From contig CAVWYF010000027.1 in the NCBI GenBank assembly GCA_963759095.1, forward strand, positions 1 to 64,000: a DNA stretch of 64,000 nt. The letters are read 5' to 3'. The position numbers and the translations under genes were made by a program. The DNA is from Anderseniella sp963759095. Its GTDB lineage: Bacteria; Pseudomonadota; Alphaproteobacteria; Rhizobiales; Aestuariivirgaceae. The notes under the pieces are model-generated. The model saw only the letters and a list, made by a program, of their open reading frames with translations, was not told the DNA's origin and did no database searches. Every line of letters starts with the position of its first letter. The stretch's first letter is position 1. This document shows positions 53,018 to 62,473 of this stretch, one piece after another.

Positions 53018-53854
53018 ATGGACGCCGCCGTAATGCAGACCGAGCAGACCCACAAAACGGTAATGACACCGGCTGAGCCGCTGATCATGAAACAGGGCAC
53101 GCCCAAGATCGTGACCGAGGGCGTCACCGTCCACTATGGTGAGAAACAGGCCATCTTTCCGCTCGACATCGAGATTCCCGATCGCGCTGTGTCGGCGTTC
53201 ATCGGCCCGTCAGGGTGCGGTAAATCAACTTTCCTGCGCTGCATGAATCGCATGAATGATACCATCCCGATCTGCCGGGTCGGCGGCAAGATCACCATAG
53301 ACGGCAGTGATATCTACGACCCGGACCTTGACGTTGTGCAGTTGCGCGCACGCGTTGGTATGGTATTCCAGAAGCCCAATCCGTTTCCGAAATCGATTAT
53401 GGAAAATGTTGCCTATGGCCCGCGTATTCACGGCCTGGCGCATTCCAAAACAGATATCGAGGAGATCGTTGTCAACTCGCTCAAGCGCGCCGGTCTGTTC
53501 GAGGAAGTGAAGGATCGCCTGGATGCGCCCGGAACCAGCCTGTCCGGAGGCCAGCAACAGCGCCTCTGCATTGCACGCGCTATCGCGGTTAACCCGGATG
53601 TCATCCTGATGGATGAACCGTGCTCGGCGCTGGACCCGATTGCCACTGCCCGCATCGAGGAGCTCATTGACGAGTTGCGCGAGAATTATTGTATCGTGAT
53701 TGTCACGCACTCCATGCAGCAGGCAGCGCGTGTGTCGCAGCTCACCGCCTTCTTCCATCTCGGCACACTGGTCGAAGTGGGTGACACCGAAGCCATTTTC
53801 ACCAATCCGCAAGAACGTCGCACACAAGACTACATCATGGGCCGGTACGGCTGA
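53018..53854 (+). CDS. pstB: Phosphate ABC transporter ATPase
   Basis: PstB (278 aa) powers phosphate import. Walker A GPSGCGKST, the family motif LRCMNRMNDTIP, signature LSGGQQQRLCIARA, Walker B VILMDEPCSALDP and the switch His in IVTHSMQQA are all intact. An N-terminal extension of about 30 residues precedes the ATPase domain, with alternative Met residues at 6, 16 and 24 as possible starts. Confidence 0.97.
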   Translation: MDAAVMQTEQTHKTVMTPAEPLIMKQGTPKIVTEGVTVHYGEKQAIFPLDIEIPDRAVSAFIGPSGCGKSTFLRCMNRMNDTIPICRVGGKITIDGSDIYDPDLDVVQLRARVGMVFQKPNPFPKSIMENVAYGPRIHGLAHSKTDIEEIVVNSLKRAGLFEEVKDRLDAPGTSLSGGQQQRLCIARAIAVNPDVILMDEPCSALDPIATARIEELIDELRENYCIVIVTHSMQQAARVSQLTAFFHLGTLVEVGDTEAIFTNPQERRTQDYIMGRYG

Positions 53855-53900
53855 CCTGTCGTCAGCACCACTTTGCCCATACCAGAAAGGTTGACCCCGA

Positions 53901-54617
53901 ATGACCACGCACATTGTTTCTGCATTCGATGAGGATCTCGCAAAGCTGCGCAATCTGATTGCCCAGATGGGCGGCCTGGCGGAGGATCAGTTCGGCAAGG
54001 CCATTGATGCGTTGTCCACGTCGGACCGTGTCAAGGCGGAGCATATCATCGCAGCCGACGACAAGATCGACGTCCTCGAAAAGGAAGTAGAGGAAAATGC
54101 CATCAAGCTGATTGCCATGCGTCAACCCATGGCAGAGGATTTGCGCGCCATTATGGTTGCCATCCGCATTTCCTCCGATCTGGAACGGATCGGCGATCTG
54201 GCCAAGAATATTGCCAAGAGAACCCTGGCCGTGAACGAGCCATTGCCGCGTTCGGTAAATGCGGGGATGAATCGGATGGCGGACCTCGCTCTGGAACAAT
54301 TGGCCGATGTGCTGGATGCCTATGCAAGTCTTGATACCCAGAAGGCCAATGACGTCTGGCACAATGACAGTCGCATCGACACACTCTACAACTCGGTTTT
54401 TCGCGAACTGCTGACCTACATGATGGAAGACGCACGCACCATCGGCATGTGTACCCATCTGCTGTTCGGCGCCAAGAACATTGAACGCATTGGTGATCAC
54501 ACGACCAATATTGCCGAGAACATCCACTATCTCGTGACCGGAGATACGCTGGACGGTCCTCGGCCGAAGGAAGACAGCACGTCCCTGACCCCTATTGAGT
54601 CGCGTGCCAAGAAGTAA
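53901..54617 (+). CDS. phoU: Phosphate transport system regulator PhoU
   Basis: PhoU (238 aa) links PstB activity to PhoR signalling and represses the regulon when phosphate is plentiful. The protein has two copies of a three-helix unit, each with the metal-binding pattern: EKEVEENAIKLIAMRQPMAEDLR and AIRISSDLERIGDLAKNIAKR in the first, LFGAKNIERIGDHTTNIAEN in the second. Length and position after pstB are typical. Confidence 0.96.
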   Translation: MTTHIVSAFDEDLAKLRNLIAQMGGLAEDQFGKAIDALSTSDRVKAEHIIAADDKIDVLEKEVEENAIKLIAMRQPMAEDLRAIMVAIRISSDLERIGDLAKNIAKRTLAVNEPLPRSVNAGMNRMADLALEQLADVLDAYASLDTQKANDVWHNDSRIDTLYNSVFRELLTYMMEDARTIGMCTHLLFGAKNIERIGDHTTNIAENIHYLVTGDTLDGPRPKEDSTSLTPIESRAKK

Positions 54618-54647
54618 CTGTTTGATACGGCGATATGGAGCCTGCGA

Positions 54648-55352
54648 ATGCCTGCAAGTGTATTGATTGTTGAAGATGAAGAACCGATTCAGGAACTGCT
54701 CGCCTATAATTTTGAAGCCGAAGGCTACGCGGTGCGCATTCTCGACGGTTCGCAAGACGTGGTGCGTGACGTGCTCAATGATACGCCGGACCTGATTGTG
54801 CTGGACTGGATGCTGCCCAATCTGTCGGGCATTGAGATCTGCCGGTCTCTCAGGGCGCGCTCTGAAACCCGCGAAGTGCCCATCATCATGTTGACGGCAC
54901 GCGGTGAGGAAACCGAGCGGGTGCGCGGTCTGGCCACCGGTGCCGACGATTATGTGGTCAAACCGTTCTCGGTGCCGGAGCTTCTGGCGCGGGTAAAGTC
55001 ACTCTTGCGCCGGTCCAGTCCCGATGCCGTTGCCGATATGTTGCAGGCTGGAGATATATCTCTCGACCGCCGCACACGCCGGGTTCAGCGCTCCGGTCGT
55101 GATATCGACCTGTCGCCGACCGAGTTCAAACTGCTCGAACACATGATGCAGACGCCGGGACGTGTCTACACACGCTCGCAACTGCTCGATTCAGTTTGGG
55201 GCAGGGATGTCTATGTGGATGAGCGCACTGTGGATGTACATGTGGGCAGACTGCGCAAGTCCATCAGCCGGGCCCGGGAAGTAAATCCGATCCGCACAGT
55301 GCGCGGCATGGGCTATTCTTTCGATGAGCGCTTTGGAGCGGTCAAAGCCTGA
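54648..55352 (+). CDS. phoB: Phosphate regulon response regulator
   Basis: PhoB (234 aa): N-terminal receiver domain with acidic pocket EDEE, phosphoacceptor Asp53 in VLDWMLPN, Thr in IIMLTARGEE and Lys in DDYVVKPFS; C-terminal OmpR-type winged helix with LSPTEFKLLEHMM and YVDERTVDVHVGRLRKSI. It should bind the tandem Pho boxes before pstS. Followed by a hairpin that is the terminator of the convergent gcrA gene and may act on both strands. Confidence 0.97.
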   Translation: MPASVLIVEDEEPIQELLAYNFEAEGYAVRILDGSQDVVRDVLNDTPDLIVLDWMLPNLSGIEICRSLRARSETREVPIIMLTARGEETERVRGLATGADDYVVKPFSVPELLARVKSLLRRSSPDAVADMLQAGDISLDRRTRRVQRSGRDIDLSPTEFKLLEHMMQTPGRVYTRSQLLDSVWGRDVYVDERTVDVHVGRLRKSISRAREVNPIRTVRGMGYSFDERFGAVKA

Positions 55353-55371
55353 TTACGCTTGTTTGCCGACT

Positions 55372-55404
55372 AAAAAAACCCGGTGGAGCAGGTGCTCCAC
55401 CGGG
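55372..55404 (-). terminator. Intrinsic terminator of gcrA (bidirectional hairpin)
   Basis: A perfect 11-bp stem CCCGGTGGAGC/GCTCCACCGGG with a four-base loop at 55379-55404. On the minus strand it is followed by seven T (plus-strand A-run 55372-55378), which makes a strong terminator for gcrA. On the plus strand the tail TCTTGT is weak, but it may also stop phoB transcripts. Confidence 0.9.
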
Positions 55405-55431
55405 TCTTGTAAAACTGTTGCGGTTTCGTTT

Positions 55432-55983
55432 CTAGCCCGTGCGGCGGCTTCTGTCTCGCTGTGGCTGATAGGCAAGGGCTGCATGACCGGCGCAATAAGG
55501 CGCACCGTCTTTGGGTGTCTTGCCGCAGAAGCAGAACTCTTCACTGCCGGGATCGCCAATCGGCCAGCGGCAGGTCTTGTCTGACAGCATCAGTATGGTG
55601 ACCCGCTCACCAACCGGAATATCGGCAATATGGATCGCTACCGGTTCCAGAATCGGCTCAGCTTTTACCGACGCCAGTGGTTTCAGTGCGTTGTTGCCCA
55701 ACGTACGGGGCGCACTGCTTGCCGTGCTTGCCCTGCCGGGATGGCTGGGTTCACGTGTCTTGCGGGTACGTGGTGTTGAAACCCGCGCCCGTGTCACGCG
55801 TCCTGAAAGCCCCATACGGTGGACCTTGCCGATGACGGCGTTACGGGTCACACCGCCTGCAAGCTTCGCTGCTATCTGGCTGGCGCTCAGGCCTTCGGCC
55901 CACAACTTCTTCAGCAACTCGACCCGGTCGTCGGTCCAGGGAAGTTTTTGCGGGGGTTCACCCGGTAATTGTTCATCGCTCAC
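55432..55983 (-). CDS. gcrA: Cell cycle regulator GcrA
   Basis: The 183-residue protein opens with the GcrA DNA-binding domain: WTDDRVELLKKLWAEGLSASQIAAKL followed by VTRNAVIGKVHRMGLSGR. The C-terminal domain (from about residue 120) contains ILMLSDKTCRWPIGDPGSEEFCFCG, the part that binds sigma-70. GcrA activates promoters carrying CcrM-methylated GANTC sites and is found almost only in alphaproteobacteria. Four GANTC sites lie in its upstream 230 bp. The middle is a basic, low-complexity linker. Confidence 0.95.
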   Translation of the reverse strand: MSDEQLPGEPPQKLPWTDDRVELLKKLWAEGLSASQIAAKLAGGVTRNAVIGKVHRMGLSGRVTRARVSTPRTRKTREPSHPGRASTASSAPRTLGNNALKPLASVKAEPILEPVAIHIADIPVGERVTILMLSDKTCRWPIGDPGSEEFCFCGKTPKDGAPYCAGHAALAYQPQRDRSRRTG

Positions 55984-55988
55984 GAGCG

Positions 55989-56216
55989 GAATCCTTCTTC
56001 AATCGCCGGCCATTATCGGTTCGGCGTGAAACGCATATGTACGGACAGAAATCGCTACATTTCGTAGACTGTGATCGGGACCCTACTAAATAGGCTGAAT
56101 CTGACGCAAGAGTCAGGCAAGGGATTTCCCCGGTTTTCCCCAGCTTCGGCCCAAAAACATGGTTAACGACAAGTTAATCCCCAGCTTTGTGGCAGGTCGA
56201 TGCGGCGTTCTGACTC
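55989..56216. promoter_or_regulatory. Cluster of GANTC (CcrM) methylation sites upstream of gcrA
   Basis: GANTC occurs at 55989-55993, 56097-56101, 56110-56114 and 56212-56216, four sites in 228 bp when about one per 256 bp is expected by chance. The region is the shared upstream area of gcrA and argD and holds no gene from 55984 to 56390. The spacing of the middle pair (13 bp) is close. Methylation-dependent control of gcrA, as known in Caulobacter, is a plausible reading. Confidence 0.55.
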
Positions 56217-56390
56217 AGGTAAGCCGCGTATTGCGATTTTGGGATCAGATTGTGGCAATTCCCTGCGGGGGTTCGCGTTGCCAAGGCGTCAAAAACACAA
56301 TATACTGAGTATTGACGATATTTGCGCCGCCGCTTGCCGGTGGCGTTTGCAGTTTCAAGGGTTGGCGTACCCTGAAAGGTCTGTTTGAGT

Positions 56391-57578
56391 ATGACACAAG
56401 CTGTTCTGCCGACGTATAATCGCACAACGTTTTCCATTGAAAGCGGTGAAGGCGCATGGGTAAAGACATCTGACGGTCGCACTCTGCTTGATTTCGGGGC
56501 AGGCATTGCGGTCAATTCACTGGGACATTGTCATCCGCATCTGGTGGATACTCTCAAAAAACAGGCTGAAAAGCTGTGGCATACGTCAAATCTGTATCGC
56601 ATTCCCGAAGGCGAGCGCCTTGCTGAACGCCTCTGTGAGGCAACTTTTGCAGACACGGTGTTCTTCACCAATTCCGGTGGAGAAGCGATGGAGTGCTCCA
56701 TCAAGATGGCGCGCAAGTACCACGCCGCTTGCGGTCATCCTGAGAAATTCCGCCTGATCACGTTCGAAGGCGCGTTTCACGGCCGCACACTGGCAACCAT
56801 AGCCGCCGGCGGCCAGCAAAAGTATATCGACGGCTTTGGCCCTGCCGTGGAAGGCTTTGACCAGGTGCCGTTTGCCGATCATGAGGCAGTTGAAAAAGCC
56901 ATTGGGCCTGAAACCGCCGGCATCCTGATAGAACCCATCCAGGGCGAAGGCGGTATCAGGCCTGTGCCTGCCAAATGCCTCAAGGGGTTGCGCGAACTGT
57001 GCGACAAACATGGCATTCTTTTGGTGTTCGACGAGATCCAGTGTGGCATGGGCCGTACCGGTAAACTGTTTGCGCACCAGCATTCGTCCATCGTGCCTGA
57101 CATCATGGCGTCGGCAAAAGGCATTGGTGGCGGCTATCCACTGGGGGCCTGCCTTGCAACGTCGGAAGCTGCCAAGGGCATGGTTGCCGGGTCTCACGGG
57201 TCAACCTATGGCGGTAACCCGATGGCCATGGCCATCGGCAATGCCGTGCTCGACGTCGTCCTGGAAGAGGGCTTTCTGGATCATGTAAATCAGATGTCGT
57301 TGTTGTTGAGCCAGAAGCTTGCAGGCCTGACGGACGAGTTCCCGGATATCCTTGGCGGTGCGCGCGGCACCGGACTGATGCTCGGTCTGGAATGCAAGGT
57401 TCCAAACACCGAACTGCAGGCGGCCTGCGTTTCCAATGACCTGCTGGTCGTGGCAGCCGGTGACAATGTAGTGCGCCTGCTGCCGCCGCTGAACATCTCC
57501 GCTGATGAAGTTTCCCAGGCTGTAACGCGCATTGAAGCAGCTTGCCGCCAACTTCGATCATCGAGCGCCAACAACTAG
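56391..57578 (+). CDS. argD: Acetylornithine aminotransferase
   Basis: ArgD (395 aa) converts N-acetylglutamate semialdehyde to N-acetylornithine and is a class III PLP aminotransferase. Motifs: LDFGAGIAVNSLGHCHP, FFTNSGGEAMECSIKMAR, FEGAFHGRTLA, VFDEIQCGMGRTG and the PLP lysine in MASAKGIGGGYPLGA. The ATG at 56391 is preferred; a TTG two codons earlier is nearer the AAGG ribosome-binding site. It forms an arginine operon with argF (55-bp gap) and hslO. Confidence 0.95.
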   Translation: MTQAVLPTYNRTTFSIESGEGAWVKTSDGRTLLDFGAGIAVNSLGHCHPHLVDTLKKQAEKLWHTSNLYRIPEGERLAERLCEATFADTVFFTNSGGEAMECSIKMARKYHAACGHPEKFRLITFEGAFHGRTLATIAAGGQQKYIDGFGPAVEGFDQVPFADHEAVEKAIGPETAGILIEPIQGEGGIRPVPAKCLKGLRELCDKHGILLVFDEIQCGMGRTGKLFAHQHSSIVPDIMASAKGIGGGYPLGACLATSEAAKGMVAGSHGSTYGGNPMAMAIGNAVLDVVLEEGFLDHVNQMSLLLSQKLAGLTDEFPDILGGARGTGLMLGLECKVPNTELQAACVSNDLLVVAAGDNVVRLLPPLNISADEVSQAVTRIEAACRQLRSSSANN

Positions 57579-57633
57579 AAATCCGTTTCAATTCGGGGTC
57601 CAGGCCTCGCTCTAAGGGGTTCCGGCATACATC

Positions 57634-58569
57634 ATGTCTGACACAACGAAATCATTTTTGGATATCTCAGGCGTCTCGACCGACGACCTCAACGCAATAC
57701 TGTCCGGCGCATTGTCTGCAAAGCGCGCCCGTGCCGGATTGCCGAAAGGCGTCGCAGACGGTCAGCGCCCGCTTGAAGGCCACGTGCTGGCCATGATCTT
57801 TGAAAAACCGTCAACCCGGACGCGCGTGTCGTTCGATGTTGCGATCCGTCAACTGGGCGGTGAGTCACTTGTGCTGTCGGCTGCTGATCTGCAACTTGGC
57901 CGTGGTGAGACGGTGGGCGACACGGCCCGCGTCCTGTCCCGCATGGTCGATGCCATCATGCTGCGGACACATGGTGAGGAAAACCTGCACGAGCTTGCCG
58001 CGGAGGCAACGGTGCCGGTGATCAACGGGCTGACAGATACATCGCATCCGTGTCAGATCATGGCAGACCTGCTTACCTTGCAGGAACATAAAGGTGCCAT
58101 ACCCGGCAAGTCTGTCGCCTGGGTGGGCGACGGCAACAATGTGCTGACATCGTGGATCCATGCTGCCGGCAAGCTCGACTTTGAACTCCGGGTGGCAACG
58201 CCGCCGGAACTTGCTCCCGACGACGCAGCGCTTGAATGGGCCTCAGCCAATGGCGTCAAGCTGCATCTGGGCACCGATCCGCAGGATGCAGTGTCCGGTG
58301 CCGATTGCGTGGTCACCGATACCTGGGTTTCAATGAATGATAAGGACGCAACAAACCGGCATAATCTGCTGATGCCCTATCAGGTAAACGATGCCCTGAT
58401 GGCGCGTGCCGACAAGGACGCCGTCTTCATGCACTGCCTCCCGGCCCACCGGGAAGAAGAGGTCACAGGTTCCGTCATAGATGGCGCGCAGTCGGTTGTC
58501 TTTGATGAGGCGGAAAACCGGCTTCACGCGCAAAAAGCCATCCTGCGCTGGTGTCTCGGTAAGTTGTAA
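57634..58569 (+). CDS. argF: Ornithine carbamoyltransferase
   Basis: ArgF (311 aa) makes citrulline from ornithine and carbamoyl phosphate. The carbamoyl-phosphate loop FEKPSTRTRVSFD, the NGLTDTSHPCQIMADL segment, the ornithine loop DTWVSMND and the C-terminal catalytic HCLPAHR are all present. Length is normal. Directly followed by hslO after eight bases. Confidence 0.97.
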   Translation: MSDTTKSFLDISGVSTDDLNAILSGALSAKRARAGLPKGVADGQRPLEGHVLAMIFEKPSTRTRVSFDVAIRQLGGESLVLSAADLQLGRGETVGDTARVLSRMVDAIMLRTHGEENLHELAAEATVPVINGLTDTSHPCQIMADLLTLQEHKGAIPGKSVAWVGDGNNVLTSWIHAAGKLDFELRVATPPELAPDDAALEWASANGVKLHLGTDPQDAVSGADCVVTDTWVSMNDKDATNRHNLLMPYQVNDALMARADKDAVFMHCLPAHREEEVTGSVIDGAQSVVFDEAENRLHAQKAILRWCLGKL

Positions 58570-58577
58570 GAAAAGAA

Positions 58578-59582
58578 ATGGGAACGGATCTGAACGTGAC
58601 AGAACCCTCGATGCTCGACATAACCACCGTGATTTCGGTGGAGGACGCGGTGCTGCCGTTTGATATCAAGCCGCTTGGCGTGCGCGGTCGAGTGGTGCGC
58701 CTTGGCGGTATTCTGGATGACATCCTGAACCGTCATGATTACCCGATGGCGGCATCTGCAATCCTGGCAGAAGCTGTTGCGCTGGTGGCCATGTTCGGTG
58801 CCATGCTGAAGTTCGATGGCAAGTTCATCCTGCAGACGTCAACCGATGGGCCGGTGTCCATGCTGGTGGCGGACTTTGTGTCACCCGACCAGGTCAGGGG
58901 CTATGCGCGTGTCGATATTGATGCGCTGGCGCGTCTGGAGGAAAGCGGTGCCATCACCGCCCAGGCCGTGATCGGAAACGGACATCTCGCCATGACGGTA
59001 GACCAGGGTGAGGACATGGAGCGTTATCAGGGCATTGTCGGGCTCGACAACGCCACGCTGGTTGACGCAGCCCATGACTATTTTCGCCAGTCCGAACAAA
59101 TCCCGACCCTGTTGCGCCTGGCGTCGGGTCCGCTGGTCGGCCGTGCGGGACAGCAGGACAAATGGCGCGCCGGCGCCATCATGATCCAGCATCTGCCGGA
59201 AGACGGCGGCATCAGCCCCATGCAGGTCTATTCCGGTGATGATCCGTCAGGTGATGGTGAGCCCGAAATTGATGAAGACGACAATTGGCGCAAGGCAAAA
59301 CTGTTGCTGGAAACCGTCGAGGATCACGAACTGATCGATCCGCTGCTGTCGTCGGAACGGGTGCTGTACAGGTTGTTCCACGAAGACGGCGTCACCGTCT
59401 ATCCGGAACTGAAACTGCAGCGTTATTGTTCCTGTTCGGCAGATCGGCTGAAGGGCATTCTTGCCAACATGCCCGCCGACGACAAGGCGCACATGGCCGA
59501 GGATGGCAAGATAGATGTGAAATGTGAATTCTGCTCGGCGAGTTATCGGTTCGATGCGGATGAAATCCTGAAAGCCGATTAG
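58578..59582 (+). CDS. hslO: Redox-regulated chaperone Hsp33
   Basis: Hsp33 (334 aa) is a cytoplasmic holdase switched on by oxidation. The C-terminal zinc centre has the four cysteines as C-X-C (YCSCSADR) and C-X2-C (CEFCSASYRF); release of zinc activates the chaperone. The N-terminal substrate domain contains FDGKFILQTSTDGPVSMLVADF. The argF-hslO order is common in alphaproteobacteria. The gene overlaps the convergent argE by four bases. Confidence 0.95.
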   Translation: MGTDLNVTEPSMLDITTVISVEDAVLPFDIKPLGVRGRVVRLGGILDDILNRHDYPMAASAILAEAVALVAMFGAMLKFDGKFILQTSTDGPVSMLVADFVSPDQVRGYARVDIDALARLEESGAITAQAVIGNGHLAMTVDQGEDMERYQGIVGLDNATLVDAAHDYFRQSEQIPTLLRLASGPLVGRAGQQDKWRAGAIMIQHLPEDGGISPMQVYSGDDPSGDGEPEIDEDDNWRKAKLLLETVEDHELIDPLLSSERVLYRLFHEDGVTVYPELKLQRYCSCSADRLKGILANMPADDKAHMAEDGKIDVKCEFCSASYRFDADEILKAD

Positions 59583-60742
59583 GCAGCACTGAGTTCGTCA
59601 CCAAGCAGGGCGAGAAACCTGTCACACTCCACAAGCTGGCTTGCGGCGACGAACTCGTCCGGCTTGTGGGCTTGGTCAATCGACCCCGGCCCGCAGATCA
59701 CGGTCGACATGCCTGCTGCCTGGAAGTGGCCGGCTTCGGTCCCGTAGGATACAACGCCCGTGCGGTTCGAGCCGGTCAGCCGCATGGCGAGTGACTTCGC
59801 CTCTCCGTCCGGTTCCGGTTCCAGTCCGGGCACATTGACATAATTGTCTGTCTCGATCCCGGCATCCGGGTAGGCCGCGCGGATCACCTCATTGCGAGCT
59901 TTCACAAATCGCGCCACCCGGTCGCGAATTTCACTGGTATCCTGATCCGGCAGCAACCGGGCCTCCCACGAGATTGTAGCCAGGTTAGGTACGATATTCA
60001 CTGTCGTGCCGGAATGGACGGCGCCCACGTGCACGGTCGTGAAGGCCGGGTCGAACGGGCAGTCCTTGTTTTCCTTGTCGCGCATTTCCTGCGCAATGGT
60101 TTTGATTTCAGTGATGAGAAGGTTGGCTTCATTGAGGGCACTCCATCCCAGAGCAGGTTTGCTGGAATGTGCTTCAACACCGGTGATGGTTGTCAGAAAA
60201 GCCTGGCATGCCTTCTGGCCTGTCATCACATCCATCATGGTCGGCTCGCCGACAATACAAACCGACGGTGTCGGCATGTCGTGGCCAAATCGCCTGACGG
60301 CAGGGATCACACCTTCGCAGCTCACCTCTTCATCACACGAAAACACCAGGTGAACCGGGCGGTTCAGATTGCGTGCCTTCAGGTGCGGGACGGCGGCCAG
60401 ACAGCACGCCAGAAACCCTTTCATGTCGCAGGTGCCCCGGCCAAACAGATCGCCGTTAATATCCGTCATGGAGAACGGGTCTGTCGCCCAGGTCTGACCG
60501 GTCACCGGGACCGTGTCGGTGTGGCCCGACAGGACTACCCCACCATCAACGGCTGGGCCGATGCTGGCGACAAGATTGGTCTTGCCGGGTGCGTAATCTG
60601 CCCGGATCGTTTCGATGCCCTGGCCACGCAGAAACGCCTCGGCAAATTCGATCAACGGAAAATTGGAGTTGCACGACGTGGTATCAAAGCTGATCAGGTG
60701 CCCCAGCATTTCTGCTGACGACATGGGTTGCAGGTTGCTCAA
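59579..60742 (-). CDS. argE: Acetylornithine deacetylase
   Basis: A 387-residue M20-family metallohydrolase that frees ornithine from N-acetylornithine. It shows VLSGHTDTVPVTGQTW (zinc His and catalytic Asp), GRGTCDMKGFLACCL (bridging Asp), FSCDEEVSCEG (catalytic Glu and zinc Glu) and the C-terminal CGPGSIDQAHKPDEFV (zinc His). The start at 60742 gives a normal N-terminus. Its convergent position next to the argD-argF operon supports arginine metabolism over a general peptidase role. Confidence 0.92.
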   Translation of the reverse strand: MSNLQPMSSAEMLGHLISFDTTSCNSNFPLIEFAEAFLRGQGIETIRADYAPGKTNLVASIGPAVDGGVVLSGHTDTVPVTGQTWATDPFSMTDINGDLFGRGTCDMKGFLACCLAAVPHLKARNLNRPVHLVFSCDEEVSCEGVIPAVRRFGHDMPTPSVCIVGEPTMMDVMTGQKACQAFLTTITGVEAHSSKPALGWSALNEANLLITEIKTIAQEMRDKENKDCPFDPAFTTVHVGAVHSGTTVNIVPNLATISWEARLLPDQDTSEIRDRVARFVKARNEVIRAAYPDAGIETDNYVNVPGLEPEPDGEAKSLAMRLTGSNRTGVVSYGTEAGHFQAAGMSTVICGPGSIDQAHKPDEFVAASQLVECDRFLALLGDELSAA

Positions 60743-60772
60743 GGCTAGAGGTCTCCAAATTCACAGTGGCAG

Positions 60773-61171
60773 TCAGTTGATGGTAAGTTGGGCATCCGGC
60801 GAGTCCAGGGAAAACGCCGGGACTTCAACCTGCAACATCTCCCCGTTGGTCCCTTCCATCGTGTAGAAGCCTGCCATGAAACCGCTTGGTGTGGCGAGCG
60901 GGCAGCCGGAGGTGTATTCAAATCGCTCGCCGGGCCCGAGCGTCGGCTGCTTGCCGATGACGCCTTCACCGTCAACATCCTGGCGTTGACCGTTGGCATC
61001 AATGATTTCCCAATGTCGTGTGCGCAAGGTCACAGTCTCGTTGCCCTTGTTCTCGATGGATACCGTATAGGCCCAGACATAGTAGTTTTCGTCAGGGTCG
61101 GAGCGGTCGTCCAGGTACTGCGGCAGGACCGATACTTCTATGTCGTGGGTAACCGCCTGATACATGTCCAT
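60773..61171 (-). CDS. apaG: ApaG family protein (Co2+/Mg2+ efflux-associated)
   Basis: A 132-residue single-domain protein with the fibronectin-like ApaG fold. Motifs: YVWAYTVSIENKGNETVTLRTRHW, VDGEGVIGKQPTLGPGERFEYTSGCPL and the ending GFMAGFYTMEG. ApaG is linked genetically to divalent cation resistance in enterobacteria, but its molecular function is unclear. It precedes argE on the same strand with a 30-bp gap. Confidence 0.95.
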   Translation of the reverse strand: MDMYQAVTHDIEVSVLPQYLDDRSDPDENYYVWAYTVSIENKGNETVTLRTRHWEIIDANGQRQDVDGEGVIGKQPTLGPGERFEYTSGCPLATPSGFMAGFYTMEGTNGEMLQVEVPAFSLDSPDAQLTIN

Positions 61172-61360
61172 GATTCGCTTTGCCGTTGGTTTGTGTGAAC
61201 GCCTTTGGCGGTTCCTGTGAAAGTTCGGATCAAACGTCTTGGTGTGCCTGTTTATCCACGAAAATCAACCTGCATGCGACAGTTAAGTGGTAGTTACAGC
61301 CGACACCGAATGGCTGATATGCTAATTCTGTTATCTGAAACGCATCAGAAAGCATTACAG

Positions 61361-62461
61361 ATGACCACTCAAGCTGCAAATGGCATTGCGCCCGCCCATA
61401 TTATTCGCCAAATGGTCGAGACGGGCCACATTATTGCTGAAAGTGCTCTGGATGTGGATCAGGTGCAGCCCGCCAGCCTCGATTTGCGGCTGGGAGAGGT
61501 GGCTTGGCGGGTGCGTGCATCGTTCATGCCCGGCCCGCGCCACACGGTAGCTGACCGGCTCGACCAGCTTTCCCTGCACAAGATCGATCTGACGGACGGC
61601 GCGGTACTGGAAGTTGGCTGTGTGTACATCGTACCGCTGCTGGAATTGCTGGCACTTGACGACACCATGTCGGCAGCGGCCAACCCAAAAAGCTCAACCG
61701 GCAGGCTCGATATTTTCACCCGCGTCATCGCCGACCAGGCGGCCGAATTTGACACCGTGCCTACTGGATACAAAGGCCCGCTGTATGCTGAAATATCACC
61801 GCGGACCTTCCCGATCCTGGTCAGAACCGGTTCACGCCTGTCACAAATCCGCTTTCGAGCCGGCAATGTGTCGCCCAGCGACGATCTGATCCACGAACTG
61901 CACAATCAAAAGCCGCTGGTCACCTCTGGAGATGTCTCCATAGACAATGGCATCGCCTTGAGCGTTGACCTGTCGAGTTTCGCTGACAATCAGCCGGTCG
62001 GGTTCCGCGCCAAGCGCCATTCCGGTCTGGTGGATGTGGACCGCAAGGCCGGTCTTGAGGTTCTCGATTACTGGGATCCGATCTGGCAACGCGGCTCCCT
62101 GATCCTCGACCCGGACCAGTTTTACATTCTGGCCTCAAAGGAAGCCGTGCGCGTGCCGCCGACCCATGCCGCTGAAATGGTGCCGTTCAATCCGCTGGTT
62201 GGCGAGTTTCGTGTACACTATGCCGGCTTTTTTGACCCCGGTTTCGGTGATGTGTCGGGCGACGGCGAAGGCTCGCGGGCCGTGCTGGAGGTCCGCAGCC
62301 ATGAAGTGCCGTTCATCCTCGAAGACGGCCAGATAATCGGTCGCCTCGTCTATGAACCGCTCAGCGAGCCGCCTGAAACCGTTTACGGCCAGGGTATCGG
62401 CTCAAACTACCAGAAGCAGGGTTTGAAGCTGTCAAAACATTTCAAGGCTTTTGAGGGTTGA
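61361..62461 (+). CDS. dcd: 2'-deoxycytidine 5'-triphosphate deaminase, long alphaproteobacterial form
   Basis: A 366-residue protein, about twice the length of E. coli Dcd (193) because two dUTPase-like folds are joined. The first half has VQPASLDLRLGEVAW and the second has DISIDNGIALSVDL-like residues; PKSSTGRLDIFTRVI is the trimer-interface nucleotide motif. Such proteins convert dCTP to dUTP or directly to dUMP. The start at 61361 (MTTQAANG) is typical; the open frame runs 52 codons further upstream without family-like sequence. It is followed by a three-copy repeat array 13 bp after the stop. Confidence 0.88.
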   Translation: MTTQAANGIAPAHIIRQMVETGHIIAESALDVDQVQPASLDLRLGEVAWRVRASFMPGPRHTVADRLDQLSLHKIDLTDGAVLEVGCVYIVPLLELLALDDTMSAAANPKSSTGRLDIFTRVIADQAAEFDTVPTGYKGPLYAEISPRTFPILVRTGSRLSQIRFRAGNVSPSDDLIHELHNQKPLVTSGDVSIDNGIALSVDLSSFADNQPVGFRAKRHSGLVDVDRKAGLEVLDYWDPIWQRGSLILDPDQFYILASKEAVRVPPTHAAEMVPFNPLVGEFRVHYAGFFDPGFGDVSGDGEGSRAVLEVRSHEVPFILEDGQIIGRLVYEPLSEPPETVYGQGIGSNYQKQGLKLSKHFKAFEG

Positions 62462-62473
62462 GTTTGAGTTTGA

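Noticed and set aside
60014..60718. 234-residue plus-strand reading frame opposite argE
   Set aside because: argE has all catalytic motifs on the other strand; this frame is its shadow.
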